Shown one piece after another: positions 1 to 7,677 of a stretch of 64,000 bases of DNA. Position 1 is the first letter of the stretch. Each line of letters opens with the position of its first letter. The translations under genes were made by a program, and so were the position numbers. The stretch comes from Candidatus Pantoea varia (GTDB lineage: Bacteria > Pseudomonadota > Gammaproteobacteria > Enterobacterales > Enterobacteriaceae), in the NCBI RefSeq assembly GCF_900115075.1, contig NZ_FOVG01000001.1, positions 434,001 to 498,000 of the forward strand, written 5' to 3'. The notes below the pieces were generated by a model. That model made no database searches. It saw only the letters and a list, made by a program, of their open reading frames with translations, and was not told the DNA's origin.

Positions 1-765
1 GTTGGCCCACGAGTAAGACTTTCCCAGTTGGGAAGCTTTGAACGCAATTCCTGCATATTCAAATGAGAAACCATTCATGCGCCCAGAGGTAGCAATATTA
101 GGCACGGGCGTTATGCCGTGCTCGCGAAGTACTTCAATGAAGCGAGGAATATTGTTGGCAGTTATAAGAAGCTCATCGATAGTGTTCTGCAGGAACGTCT
201 TGGGGCTTGGCTGACCTTCGCGTTTCTCTTTCTGTTCCTCGTTGCGAGACAGCTTCTTGCGCATTCTGGTAGGGGAAGAGCTATGCGAAGGAGAGGGGCC
301 TTTAGTTCTTGTCAGGCAATAATCTTTTTCAAGTTCATGGATTAGACGTGTACTGGTCAAGTTTTCATTCCTACCCAGATAAAGCTTTCCACCAATGAGG
401 TCTACTCTGCTGGCAATGATATGAATGTGCTGGCCGGCCTCGTCGTCATGTAGGACATAACAACGTAGGTGAGTGTCACTGAATCCCATATGCTTCATGT
501 AGTCGTCAGCAAATGAAACCCATTGTTTAGTAGCAAGTGATTCACCGTGGGGTAGACGAAGTGAGTTATGCCATACAGGTTTCAGTACGTCTGTACGAAG
601 TGAAGCTGAGGCGTCGAACTCAGCTATCAACTCAGTTGCTGAAGCGCCAAGCATGTTCCCCCCTAAAACCACCGGGTCAGTTTTATGGTGCTTTCCAGGC
701 TTCAACGCGTATAGAACAACTCCTGCGAAGCTCTTACCGCGTTTGATCTTCTGCATGCCCTTCAT
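1..765 (-). CDS. mobA: MobA/MobL-type relaxase, N-terminal part (runs off left edge)
   Basis: The minus strand is open from position 765 to the edge, giving 255 codons with no stop. The protein begins MKGMQKIKRGKSFAGVVLYA and contains GQHIHIIASRVDL near residues 111-123; the HxH pair (H113, H115) with an upstream conserved histidine (H73 in a LPHGE context) and a tyrosine at residue 19 fits the metal-binding and transesterase residues of MOBP-type relaxases. Such enzymes nick one strand at oriT and lead it into a recipient cell. It overlaps the upstream mobC gene by about 30 bases in another frame, the usual mobC-mobA arrangement. A start at 756 is also possible; 765 has a GGAG about 11 bases before it. 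The C-terminus lies outside the window. Confidence 0.85.
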   Translation of the reverse strand, partial: MKGMQKIKRGKSFAGVVLYALKPGKHHKTDPVVLGGNMLGASATELIAEFDASASLRTDVLKPVWHNSLRLPHGESLATKQWVSFADDYMKHMGFSDTHLRCYVLHDDEAGQHIHIIASRVDLIGGKLYLGRNENLTSTRLIHELEKDYCLTRTKGPSPSHSSSPTRMRKKLSRNEEQKEKREGQPSPKTFLQNTIDELLITANNIPRFIEVLREHGITPVPNIATSGRMNGFSFEYAGIAFKASQLGKSYSWAN

Positions 766-1120
766 GAGAGGGGATACTCCATAGATCAGCGGTAAGTAAA
801 CGTGAGCGAAGATCAGTGATTTGACGCTTCACAGCAAAGAGTTCTGTCTTGGTCAGAGGGCTACATGATTGTTTTGCGTTGAGGTGATTAACAATTACGT
901 TTAGGCTGCGGTTTATTTCGCCAAACGTTTTCCATGCTGCTTTGTTGATCTCAGGAACGATAACAGGTTGGTTTTTCATGAAGCACATGCGAAGCCACTC
1001 GCCTTTGGCGTATTGTTGACGCTCTTGATCCAAAATATTTAGCTCTGAGTTATTGAGTCTGACGCTGACGCAATGAATACGTAGATTCTCTGCGAGGGGA
1101 GGGTGATATATTTTATTCAT
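734..1120 (-). CDS. mobC: MobC-like relaxosome accessory protein
   Basis: A 128-residue basic protein with the pattern CVSVRLNNSEL followed by an arginine-rich helix and KGEWLRMCF, which resembles the ribbon-helix-helix and following helices of plasmid and island MobC proteins. These help the relaxase melt DNA at oriT and often repress their own operon. The start is placed at 1120 because AAGGAG lies a few bases before that ATG; the longer open frame to 1147 has no such site. Its 3' end overlaps the relaxase start. A clear promoter and a dyad lie just upstream. Family assignment is by resemblance plus context. Confidence 0.75.
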   Translation of the reverse strand: MNKIYHPPLAENLRIHCVSVRLNNSELNILDQERQQYAKGEWLRMCFMKNQPVIVPEINKAAWKTFGEINRSLNVIVNHLNAKQSCSPLTKTELFAVKRQITDLRSRLLTADLWSIPSHEGHAEDQTR

Positions 1121-1143
1121 AGGAACTCCTTTTCTAAATATAA

Positions 1144-1158
1144 GCATAATCCTTATGC
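1144..1158. promoter_or_regulatory. Inverted repeat at the mob transcription start, possible operator
   Basis: GCATAA-TCC-TTATGC is a perfect 6-base dyad just downstream of the -10 of the mob promoter, where a repressor would block transcription. MobC autoregulation is known in other elements; that MobC or another element regulator binds here is inference. Confidence 0.4.
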
Positions 1159-1166
1159 CTAATTCA

Positions 1167-1194
1167 TTTATATCCGATAGCTGAATTATGTCAA
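1167..1194 (-). promoter_or_regulatory. Promoter of the mobC-mobA operon
   Basis: On the minus strand there is a perfect -35 TTGACA (1189-1194), a 16-base spacer and a -10 TATAAA (1167-1172), placed about 45 bases before the mobC start. It is the best sigma-70-like promoter in the island. Confidence 0.65.
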
Positions 1195-1236
1195 CGGTTT
1201 AGATGTTGATCTACCTTTTACAACCGAAGAGCAGAA

Positions 1237-1277
1237 AAAGCAAGGCTACTCAGCTTCGCTGAGTTAGCTCTTGCTTT
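1237..1277 (-). other. Strong hairpin between mobC and dcm (oriT element or terminator)
   Basis: Arms 1237-1253 and 1259-1277 pair over about 17 bases with two single-base bulges around the loop CTTCG. On the minus strand the hairpin is followed by CTTTTTC, so it could be a terminator for transcripts heading to mobC; its place upstream of mobC also suits part of an origin of transfer. The rest of the 1121-1630 interval shows the mob promoter and no gene. No nic site could be assigned. Confidence 0.45.
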
Positions 1278-1630
1278 AGAATAGAAATAATTTTTATAGC
1301 AATGTAAGTTTCTTATTTTAATTGGCGATTGTCAGTGGTCTCAGCCTGCTTTGTTGTTGTACTTTTTGGAGCAAGGAAACGCTTTTTAGAATACTTCAGA
1401 CCTGAACTGAACTTCTCAGACTCCTTCAACTCCCATTCTCGCTGTCGGTAGCATAACGTGAGCCGCAAGCTCTCCCTTCGAACTCTTTACTCAGCTGTGT
1501 ATTACTGTGTATGTATAAAGTGAAAATATAATAGAGATCACAATACCTGACAGAGACATGAACAGATTTTCGCTACCCGCTGGGTCAAATGAGTGATATA
1601 GTATCACTATTGTTATCCATAGGGGGTTTT

Positions 1631-3067
1631 ATGTCTGAATTAGTAATTGCACGTGATCTCTTTGAGAAATCCGCGGGTGAAACAAAAAAAAAGAAAAACA
1701 GTGATCGGCAACTGGTTGAAAAAATTTTGGAAGTTTATAGTCAAAAGCATGTTGCTGAATCACTCAGGAAAGTTGGTGATAACGATTGGAGTAGGGAAAC
1801 GCTTAACCGCTGGATTAATGATAAATGTGAAGCAAAGCTGTTAACTGAAGGTGAGGTTTTTTTACTCAAAAACATGCTTCCAGAACCACCAGAAAACCAT
1901 CCGAACTATGCTTTCCGGTTCATTGATCTCTTTGCAGGAATTGGCGGAATTCGTAAAGGCTTTGAAGCTATAGGAGGACAGTGCCTATTTACAAGCGAAT
2001 GGAATAAAGAGGCTGTGCGTACATACAAAGCGAATTGGTATAACGATGAAAAATCACACCAGTTTAACTCCGATATTCGTGAAATTACTTTGAGTAATAG
2101 AGATGATATTTCAGAAAGTGAAGCTTATGAATATATAAATGAAAACATCCCTGACCATGATGTGCTTTTAGCTGGTTTCCCTTGTCAGCCTTTCAGTCTT
2201 GCGGGTGTGAGTAAAAAGAACTCATTAGGAAGAGCTCATGGATTTGAATGTGATGCTCAGGGAACTCTATTTTTTGATGTTGCACGAATTATAAAATCAA
2301 AAAAACCATCAATATTTGTTCTTGAAAATGTAAAAAATCTTAAGAGTCATGATAAAGGAAAAACATTCAGAGTAATTATGAATACCCTTGACGAGCTTGG
2401 GTATGAAGTTGCTGATTCTGCAGTTTCTGGTTCTTCAGATCCTAAGATCATTGATGGTAAAAATTTCCTTCCTCAACACAGGGAGAGAATTATATTGGTT
2501 GGATTTCGCCGTGATTTGAAAATAGATAAAGGATTTACATTACGAAATATAAGTAAATTTTTCCCATCTAAAAGAGTTTCTTTTAAAGAACTACTTGATC
2601 ACGATAATGATGTAGATAGTAAATATATCCTTTCTCCTAGACTGTGGGATTATCTCTATAAATATGCTAAAAAGCATGCGGAGAAAGGTAACGGTTTTGG
2701 TTTCGGTTTAGTGAAACCTAATAACGTTGATACGGTCACTCGTACATTATCTGCGAGATATTATAAAGATGGTTCTGAGATATTGATTGACCGTGGGTGG
2801 GATCATGAACTAGGTGAAATAGATTTCTATAATGCGGAAAACATGTCAAATAGGCCAAGAAGGTTAACTCCGCATGAATGTGCCCGCCTAATGGGATTTG
2901 AGACGCATGATAGCAAGCCCTTCAACATTCCGGTTTCAGATATGCAGTCTTACAAGCAGTTTGGAAATTCAGTGGTCGTTCCTGTATTTGAAGCGGTTGC
3001 AAAACTGCTTGAACCTTATATTCATAAAGCTGTATCTATACAAAAAATTAAAACCATACAAAAATAA
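1631..3067 (+). CDS. dcm: Dcm-type DNA (cytosine-5) methyltransferase
   Basis: A 478-residue protein with the cytosine-C5 methyltransferase motifs in order: [10 protein letters not shown] (motif I, about 97-106), GFPCQPFS with catalytic C185 (motif IV), ENV at 232-234 (motif VI), QHRER at 282-286 (motif VIII), [16 protein letters not shown] (motif IX) and [10 protein letters not shown] (motif X). It strongly resembles E. coli Dcm along its whole length including the N-terminal helical region, so the likely target is the inner C of CCWGG. The start at 1631 has AGGGGG just upstream; an in-frame ATG at 1589 has no ribosome site. No vsr mismatch endonuclease gene follows, unlike E. coli. AT-rich codon use sets it apart from the backbone. 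Confidence 0.93.
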   Translation: MSELVIARDLFEKSAGETKKKKNSDRQLVEKILEVYSQKHVAESLRKVGDNDWSRETLNRWINDKCEAKLLTEGEVFLLKNMLPEPPENHPNYAFRFIDLFAGIGGIRKGFEAIGGQCLFTSEWNKEAVRTYKANWYNDEKSHQFNSDIREITLSNRDDISESEAYEYINENIPDHDVLLAGFPCQPFSLAGVSKKNSLGRAHGFECDAQGTLFFDVARIIKSKKPSIFVLENVKNLKSHDKGKTFRVIMNTLDELGYEVADSAVSGSSDPKIIDGKNFLPQHRERIILVGFRRDLKIDKGFTLRNISKFFPSKRVSFKELLDHDNDVDSKYILSPRLWDYLYKYAKKHAEKGNGFGFGLVKPNNVDTVTRTLSARYYKDGSEILIDRGWDHELGEIDFYNAENMSNRPRRLTPHECARLMGFETHDSKPFNIPVSDMQSYKQFGNSVVVPVFEAVAKLLEPYIHKAVSIQKIKTIQK

Positions 3068-3073
3068 ATATCC

Positions 3074-3095
3074 CCCCAGCAATGTCTTGCTGGGG
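3074..3095. terminator. Hairpin between convergent dcm and EcoRII-N genes
   Basis: CCCCAGCAA-TGTC-TTGCTGGGG forms a perfect 9-base stem 6 bases after the dcm stop. The following T-run is weak, so termination is likely but not certain. It could serve both convergent genes. Confidence 0.5.
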
Positions 3096-3149
3096 CATGT
3101 CTTATTTAATTTCATTTGTATTTATGAGTTATTCTATATTAAATAATCA

Positions 3150-3539
3150 TTAACGCCAGCTAGGTATATTACCTACATAGTCAGAGTTGCTCTGCTTAAT
3201 TAAAATAATATGAATTTTATCACTTTTGTCGATGCCTACAATAATATTGTCCCCTTCTTCTGCCTGCTCCATGACATAATTATCGCGGAAATAAAGGCGA
3301 AACTCGCTTCTATCAGGTGAGTTTTCTCTGGCATCATACCAAGTGATTGTATCATTGCAGAATATATCCGTTCCTCTAATTGAGAATACTACGTTTTGGG
3401 TAACTCTAGCGCTGCCAAATATCTGTTTTAGCTGAGCAACACCGTTAAACTCGTGTTGATTTGAGGCATCTCTATTGGCTTCAACTGCGGTTAAAGTTTT
3501 AATACAGGATTGTTTGAGGAAAATCGGGGATGTAGCCAT
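3150..3539 (-). CDS. Free-standing EcoRII N-terminal (B3-like effector DNA-binding) domain protein
   Basis: A 129-residue protein containing LTAVEANRDASNQHEFNGV, then TWYDARENSPDRSEFRLYF and AEEGDNIIVGID. These match the pattern I recall for the N-terminal domain of EcoRII-type endonucleases (AVEA..SNQHEFNG, TWYDAR..P.RSEYRLYF, EGD), a B3-like fold that binds a second CCWGG copy as allosteric effector. EcoRII is about 400 residues; here the PD-(D/E)xK catalytic half is absent and translation stops right after the domain. It converges on the Dcm-type methyltransferase. It may be a remnant of an EcoRII system, a stand-alone regulator, or one piece of a split system. The start at 3539 has AGAGG 6 bases upstream. 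Confidence 0.65.
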   Translation of the reverse strand: MATSPIFLKQSCIKTLTAVEANRDASNQHEFNGVAQLKQIFGSARVTQNVVFSIRGTDIFCNDTITWYDARENSPDRSEFRLYFRDNYVMEQAEEGDNIIVGIDKSDKIHIILIKQSNSDYVGNIPSWR

Positions 3540-3944
3540 TATCAACCTCTTATTAATAAATAATAACTTAAGGAAAATCAGTGTGTATAAAAACCCGTTA
3601 AAAAGCTGTGAGAAAAATAAATAAGAAAGTTAATACATACTAAACAACAGAGTTTTTCAGTCAAGTCAGTAATGATACATTTTGCAATATTTTTAGTAAG
3701 TATCTGATAGAATTGATTTTATATAGTTCGTGAACAGTAGGTATTCCGTTGCTACAAGTTGTGGACAAGATTAGGGTATGCCTGATTTTGATCAAATACC
3801 TAATAAAAATTAAAAGGATTAAAGCAGCAAAAATTGTAGTTATTATAAATTATTTTTCAATTTGATAATATAAAAAGGAAGGCAAATCAGAGAGACTGAG
3901 TTGCCTTCTTTAAAGATTTCAAAGTTCCAGCGAAAGATGAATAT
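3540..3944. other. Non-coding AT-rich gap
   Basis: About 400 bases very rich in A and T between two minus-strand genes. It must hold the promoter of the EcoRII-N gene, but no clear -35/-10 pair, RNA gene or repeat was recognised. Confidence 0.4.
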
Positions 3945-4424
3945 TTAAAAATTTTGAAGGAGTGTAATATTGATTGTCTTAATAATTTCATCAGGAAATG
4001 AAAGGAAAACTTCATTTGTAGCTGGATTGTTTTTTTTTCGAATGAACCCTTCGAAATGTGGTGACATACTATCATGAATACTTTGTAAATCTCTAGCAAG
4101 TTGAAAGTGACTGAACTGAGCATTATAAATGCGATCAAAAACTTCAAGATGATTCTCACTAATCTCGCGTAAAATTACATTTTGTTTTAATTCACCTTCA
4201 ATAAGATGGGGGAGAATGTTTTTATTTTCTCTATTTGCAGCGCCAAAATATTTATATTCTAGTGCTGCATCGGAATTATAAGCATACCAATTTCCAATCG
4301 TTTTCTTATCTATTTCGTGCCAATTAAGTCGATAAAGAATTGTTCCTTTTTTAAGTTCAATAATAGGCTTTTTTTCGAAATAAATCGTAAAGTCTTTTAA
4401 AGTCTGAATCTGGTTTTTTTTCAT
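3945..4424 (-). CDS. Unknown protein, possibly ADP-ribosyltransferase-like
   Basis: A 159-residue AT-rich gene whose product I do not recognise. Residues 28-58 read GTILYRLN..., then NWYAYNSDAALEYKYFG, and the C-terminal part has EGFIRKK...NEVFLSFPDEII. The spacing of an LYR strand, a WYA/T-like strand with an A..Y helix and a late acidic strand recalls ADP-ribosyltransferase-fold toxins, but the match is vague and a family search would be needed. It has no signal peptide or membrane segment. It lies 77 bases after the 4502-4930 gene on the same strand and is probably co-transcribed with it. A toxin role is a guess from size, composition and island context. Confidence 0.6.
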   Translation of the reverse strand: MKKNQIQTLKDFTIYFEKKPIIELKKGTILYRLNWHEIDKKTIGNWYAYNSDAALEYKYFGAANRENKNILPHLIEGELKQNVILREISENHLEVFDRIYNAQFSHFQLARDLQSIHDSMSPHFEGFIRKKNNPATNEVFLSFPDEIIKTINITLLQNF

Positions 4425-4501
4425 GGCTAAAAACTCATTCCACTGTAAAAGTCAGACATTAGTATAAATTTTACTATGCTTCAACCCGAAAATTAAAATG
4501 G

Positions 4502-4930
4502 TTAGAGTCTAAAGTTGTTTGCATATGATTTATCGATCTTTTTTTGTTTTTTAAGTAATGTTTTTTTCTCTTTTTTGATATTCAGAACATCAATAATTTC
4601 TCTTACTTGTTCTGGAAGTATACTAAATCTCGTACACTCCCAACCGTTTACATTTACTGTTTGCATAAATGATTCGTCAACTAGGAAGCTGATAACACCT
4701 TTCAAATACTTGAACTTTCTTGCCTCACTGATAAATGCATAAAACTCCCACTCATTAACTTTTGTAATGTGTTTAAAGCAAAACTCATCAACCCCGATAG
4801 AATTTAGCTCAGAAAGAATATTGGCTTCATTGTCCTTTAACAAAAGCCACATTTCTTTTAAGTCTAAATGTATTGTTAGATTACTTTTCATTAGCCCTTC
4901 TAAAAAATATGCTCGAGATAAATTATTCAT
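4502..4930 (-). CDS. Unknown small protein, upstream partner of the 3945-4424 gene
   Basis: A 142-residue AT-rich gene of unknown function, with a lysine-rich, probably helical C-terminus (KKEKKTLLKKQKK) and a mixed acidic/aromatic core. The ATG at 4930 has a poor ribosome site; an in-frame ATG at 4891 is preceded by GAAGGG and is a good alternative (129 residues). It sits first in an apparent two-gene minus-strand unit, the usual place for an antitoxin or immunity protein, but nothing in the sequence proves this. Confidence 0.55.
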   Translation of the reverse strand: MNNLSRAYFLEGLMKSNLTIHLDLKEMWLLLKDNEANILSELNSIGVDEFCFKHITKVNEWEFYAFISEARKFKYLKGVISFLVDESFMQTVNVNGWECTRFSILPEQVREIIDVLNIKKEKKTLLKKQKKIDKSYANNFRL

Positions 4931-5064
4931 AAGTATTAATCTTTAATTGAATATTTTCTGAAGTCAATCTTTTATTTGTGGGGTTTTAAATTAATTTTCT
5001 TTTTTTAAATTAAAACATTGGCTCAAAAAAATACACATCATTTTTGAACACTATGGAAACAAAC

Positions 5065-5356
5065 ATGAGTGCTATTGAAACTTTAAGTGAGATGTCAGAA
5101 GTCTGGCGTTTGTTCAATGACATGCCGGATGATGCCACAATTGGAATAGATTTAGCTGCGCTTTATCTGGGAGTCAATGTTAGAAATATAGCTCGTTATC
5201 GTCAGAAGGGTGATGATCCCCATTATTTCAGCACTACTCTTCTGGAAGCAAAGCCTGCAACCAACGAGTCAATTATCTTCTTGGTGACTTTCGTGCCTGG
5301 TAAAATGGTCATAGGATAAAAAGCTCAATGCATGCCATACTGGTCAGCATGGTGAT
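5065..5356 (+). pseudogene. Frameshifted remnant of an island helix-turn-helix protein
   Basis: The reading frame starts MSAIETLSEMSEVWRLFNDM and runs through a helix-turn-helix-like part (DLAALYLGVNVRNIARYRQKG). After the CCCC run at 5218-5221 the frame degrades, while a +1-base correction there restores SSGSKACNQRVNYLLGDFRAW, which fits how I recall this family of island proteins continuing (SKARNQRVNYLLGDLRAW). That second frame then meets TAA at 5301-5303, yet after the stop it still reads KSSMHAILVSMV, again like the family. So the gene carries a frameshift and a nonsense codon; the longer open frame ends at 5319. Likely once a DNA-binding regulator of an element. Confidence 0.65.
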
Positions 5357-5575
5357 TAGTCTTTACAATACTTCATGCTTTAACTTTTGCTGAGCACTTT
5401 ATCATATGGTAACAGAACGATTTCTGACATGTTATGCGAGTTACAGATGTTCTCTTCAATTATTTACTTAATGATAGTCTTTATTCTGGATATGCTTCTA
5501 GATACTCTCCTACTATTAAATATTAATTGAGGCTTAAAGATATAATAATTCATTATTCAGACCGATGTATTTTTT

Positions 5576-6286
5576 CTAGGAGAACTCTTTTTTTCGCTGT
5601 TTTGCCAGTGCTAGAATGTTTTTTAAGTATTCAAAATGGTTGATGATATTTTTCATTACAATGGCTCCAAGGGAAATGCCAAGAAGAAAAAACAAACCTA
5701 ATATCGAAATTATATTGGCAACGTTAGTGTCGAATAATCCTTTAAATAAAATATTGCCTATTTTTTCAAATCCACCTAGAGATTGTACAGCAGAGTATGA
5801 TAATCCTAAAATAGATATAATGGCAGTTTTAGTACCAAAGAAATCTGATATACGTGCTTTAAATCGTTCAATTTTAAGATTTAACCAATATGTTGCATAT
5901 TCCAACTCGGGGATAGAATAGTGGTCGAGTTGTTCAACATTCTTCTCATCGTGATTTATTTCTATTTGAAAGTCGTTTAATACTTCCTTTCGCATATTAA
6001 AGAAGAAATTCATATCAGCGACTATAGGTGTTGATAAGCATATAATTCCAAAGATATGATTCATTATAAGTAGCAATATAGCGTAAATTTCTACGCTCTT
6101 TTTATCAATATTAAAAGTTAAGCATAGAATAATTAGTGCCCCCAACAGCAGAAGACATAGAAGGCATCCAAACAAAGAGTAATTTTGTATTTTTATTGAG
6201 GTTTTTTTCTTGGATTTTACCAACGCAAATGGAGTATGTGATTCCATTTTACTAAGAATGCTAACTATCTGATTGACTCTATTCAT
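5576..6286 (-). CDS. Unknown membrane protein with two helical hairpins
   Basis: A 236-residue protein with four strong hydrophobic segments at about 38-58, 67-90, 152-170 and 189-211, arranged as two hairpins separated by a charged region of about 60 residues (91-150), and a basic lysine-rich C-terminus. No signal peptide and no family was recognised. It follows the Mrr-type nuclease gene by 120 bases on the same strand, which suggests co-expression. Island-borne membrane proteins next to nucleases are often phage-defence partners, but that is inference. Base composition is AT-rich like the rest of the island. Confidence 0.65.
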   Translation of the reverse strand: MNRVNQIVSILSKMESHTPFALVKSKKKTSIKIQNYSLFGCLLCLLLLGALIILCLTFNIDKKSVEIYAILLLIMNHIFGIICLSTPIVADMNFFFNMRKEVLNDFQIEINHDEKNVEQLDHYSIPELEYATYWLNLKIERFKARISDFFGTKTAIISILGLSYSAVQSLGGFEKIGNILFKGLFDTNVANIISILGLFFLLGISLGAIVMKNIINHFEYLKNILALAKQRKKEFS

Positions 6287-6406
6287 TTTGTTCTCGCACG
6301 TCTAAATTTAAATGTTTTTGATCTAGGCAATCTATCTTCAGTGATTTAAATCAGAACAAAATACATAATTAATAGTAACGATTTTTTAAAATTTTAATAT
6401 TTAGAA

Positions 6407-7573
6407 TTATTTGAATTCTTCTATTATTTTTTGATTATAGTCTTCTAAATATTTTTGTAATTCATTTCTGTCAATCAAACGTACTTTTGCTGATTCAGCA
6501 AGTTCTTTAGCCGAATTAGTGAAATATGAATTTGTAATAACCATTGCTTCGTCACATGAGTAAAATGCTTTAGCGGAGATAGCTTGTTGTACTGCTGAAT
6601 TACCAACTGAGCCAGAATAGTTTTTTGCTTGGATAACAATGTTTTTATCGAAGCGAGTGACAAATAGATCTGCACCTTGATCTTGGGTTCTTTTGGTTTC
6701 TTTAACATCATACCCAAGAGTTTGGAATATCTTGACTAAGAAGTCTTCAAATTCAAAACCATTCATTGAATCAACTGAGTACATATTAACATATTTATCG
6801 GGATTGAAATGTTCAAGGCGTATAGCCAATCTTTCGACTAAAATGTCAAAGTATATAGTTTCACAAATTGATATATATTTTCTTACATTATCAATCGATA
6901 TTAATGGTGTGCCTGGAATATTTTGAGCTTTCTCATTGAAATCTAATGCAGGGAAGGTTATTTTATTGTTCCAGACAAAATATAGAAATAAAGATAGATC
7001 CGCTCTAAAGGTTGTTCCCGCTTCTTCAATCCATGATTTTAAAGATTCCGTTAATGTAGGTTTGATATGTCTTTTGATCTCTTTCGCAAACCCGTTATAT
7101 ACAGCGTTGAAAGATGTAGTAAGTAAAAGCTTGTCCAAAAGCATTGGCAGCTCTTCTAATTCATTAAAGCCCTTTCGAACAAGGACCTCACGGAATAATA
7201 CAAAATCAGAATAAGTGCTTTTGTCTTCCGATAAATCACTTTCTGACCGCTTATCATGTGAAAATTTTGTCGTGTAGATGAAATTGGTGAAGTAAGGATC
7301 CTTAAATGTTGCATATTTATCTAGGACATTTTGCAGGAGACTATTGAGTTGGGATTGCTCTTTCTTTTTTCCGAATAAGTCTTTTATGATTCCTTTTGAC
7401 TGATATTGAAACTCTGGATAAAAAGAGGGATTTAGAGGAATCATTTGTTCTGAGGTTACAGGGAGAGGCGTTTTTGTGCCCCATGAATTCGTTGCAGTTG
7501 GTACTCCGCCAGAACACCAGGGACAAATAATTTCGAAAGATGTCTTGCTGCATGAGTAACACTGATAAATCAT
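6407..7573 (-). CDS. Mrr-family restriction endonuclease with N-terminal zinc ribbon
   Basis: A 388-residue protein. It opens with CYSCSK...CPWC (C5, C8, C17, C20), a small zinc ribbon. A long middle region (30-270) of mainly helical character has no recognised family. Residues 275-375 are an Mrr-type catalytic domain: FEDFLVKIFQTLGYDV, then QGADLFV with the acidic D302 and QAKNYSG at 315-317, i.e. the D-(Q)xK core of the PD-(D/E)xK superfamily, followed by AVQQA and VITNS.FT. Mrr-type enzymes usually cut methylated DNA, so its presence in an element that also makes 5-methylcytosine at CCWGG is notable. AAAGGAAA precedes the start. Confidence 0.82.
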   Translation of the reverse strand: MIYQCYSCSKTSFEIICPWCSGGVPTATNSWGTKTPLPVTSEQMIPLNPSFYPEFQYQSKGIIKDLFGKKKEQSQLNSLLQNVLDKYATFKDPYFTNFIYTTKFSHDKRSESDLSEDKSTYSDFVLFREVLVRKGFNELEELPMLLDKLLLTTSFNAVYNGFAKEIKRHIKPTLTESLKSWIEEAGTTFRADLSLFLYFVWNNKITFPALDFNEKAQNIPGTPLISIDNVRKYISICETIYFDILVERLAIRLEHFNPDKYVNMYSVDSMNGFEFEDFLVKIFQTLGYDVKETKRTQDQGADLFVTRFDKNIVIQAKNYSGSVGNSAVQQAISAKAFYSCDEAMVITNSYFTNSAKELAESAKVRLIDRNELQKYLEDYNQKIIEEFK

Positions 7574-7677
7574 TAGGCTATTTCCTTTTGAAATTATTAG
7601 GCTTAGTCACGGTCTTTGGATCTTAAGGTTTAGTTGCTACTCTTTTAGTTGAGTATAATAGTAGATGCAAATACTTT

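Noticed and set aside
118..746. Two short plus-strand open frames at the left edge
   Set aside because: They run antisense to the relaxase frame, which has clear catalytic motifs.
1589..1630. Longer N-terminus for the Dcm-type protein
   Set aside because: No ribosome site before 1589, whereas the ATG at 1631 follows AGGGGG and gives the length expected of Dcm.
3945..4424. Catalytic domain of an EcoRII-type nuclease split from the EcoRII-N gene
   Set aside because: No PD-(D/E)xK core is visible and the sequence does not resemble the EcoRII C-terminal half.
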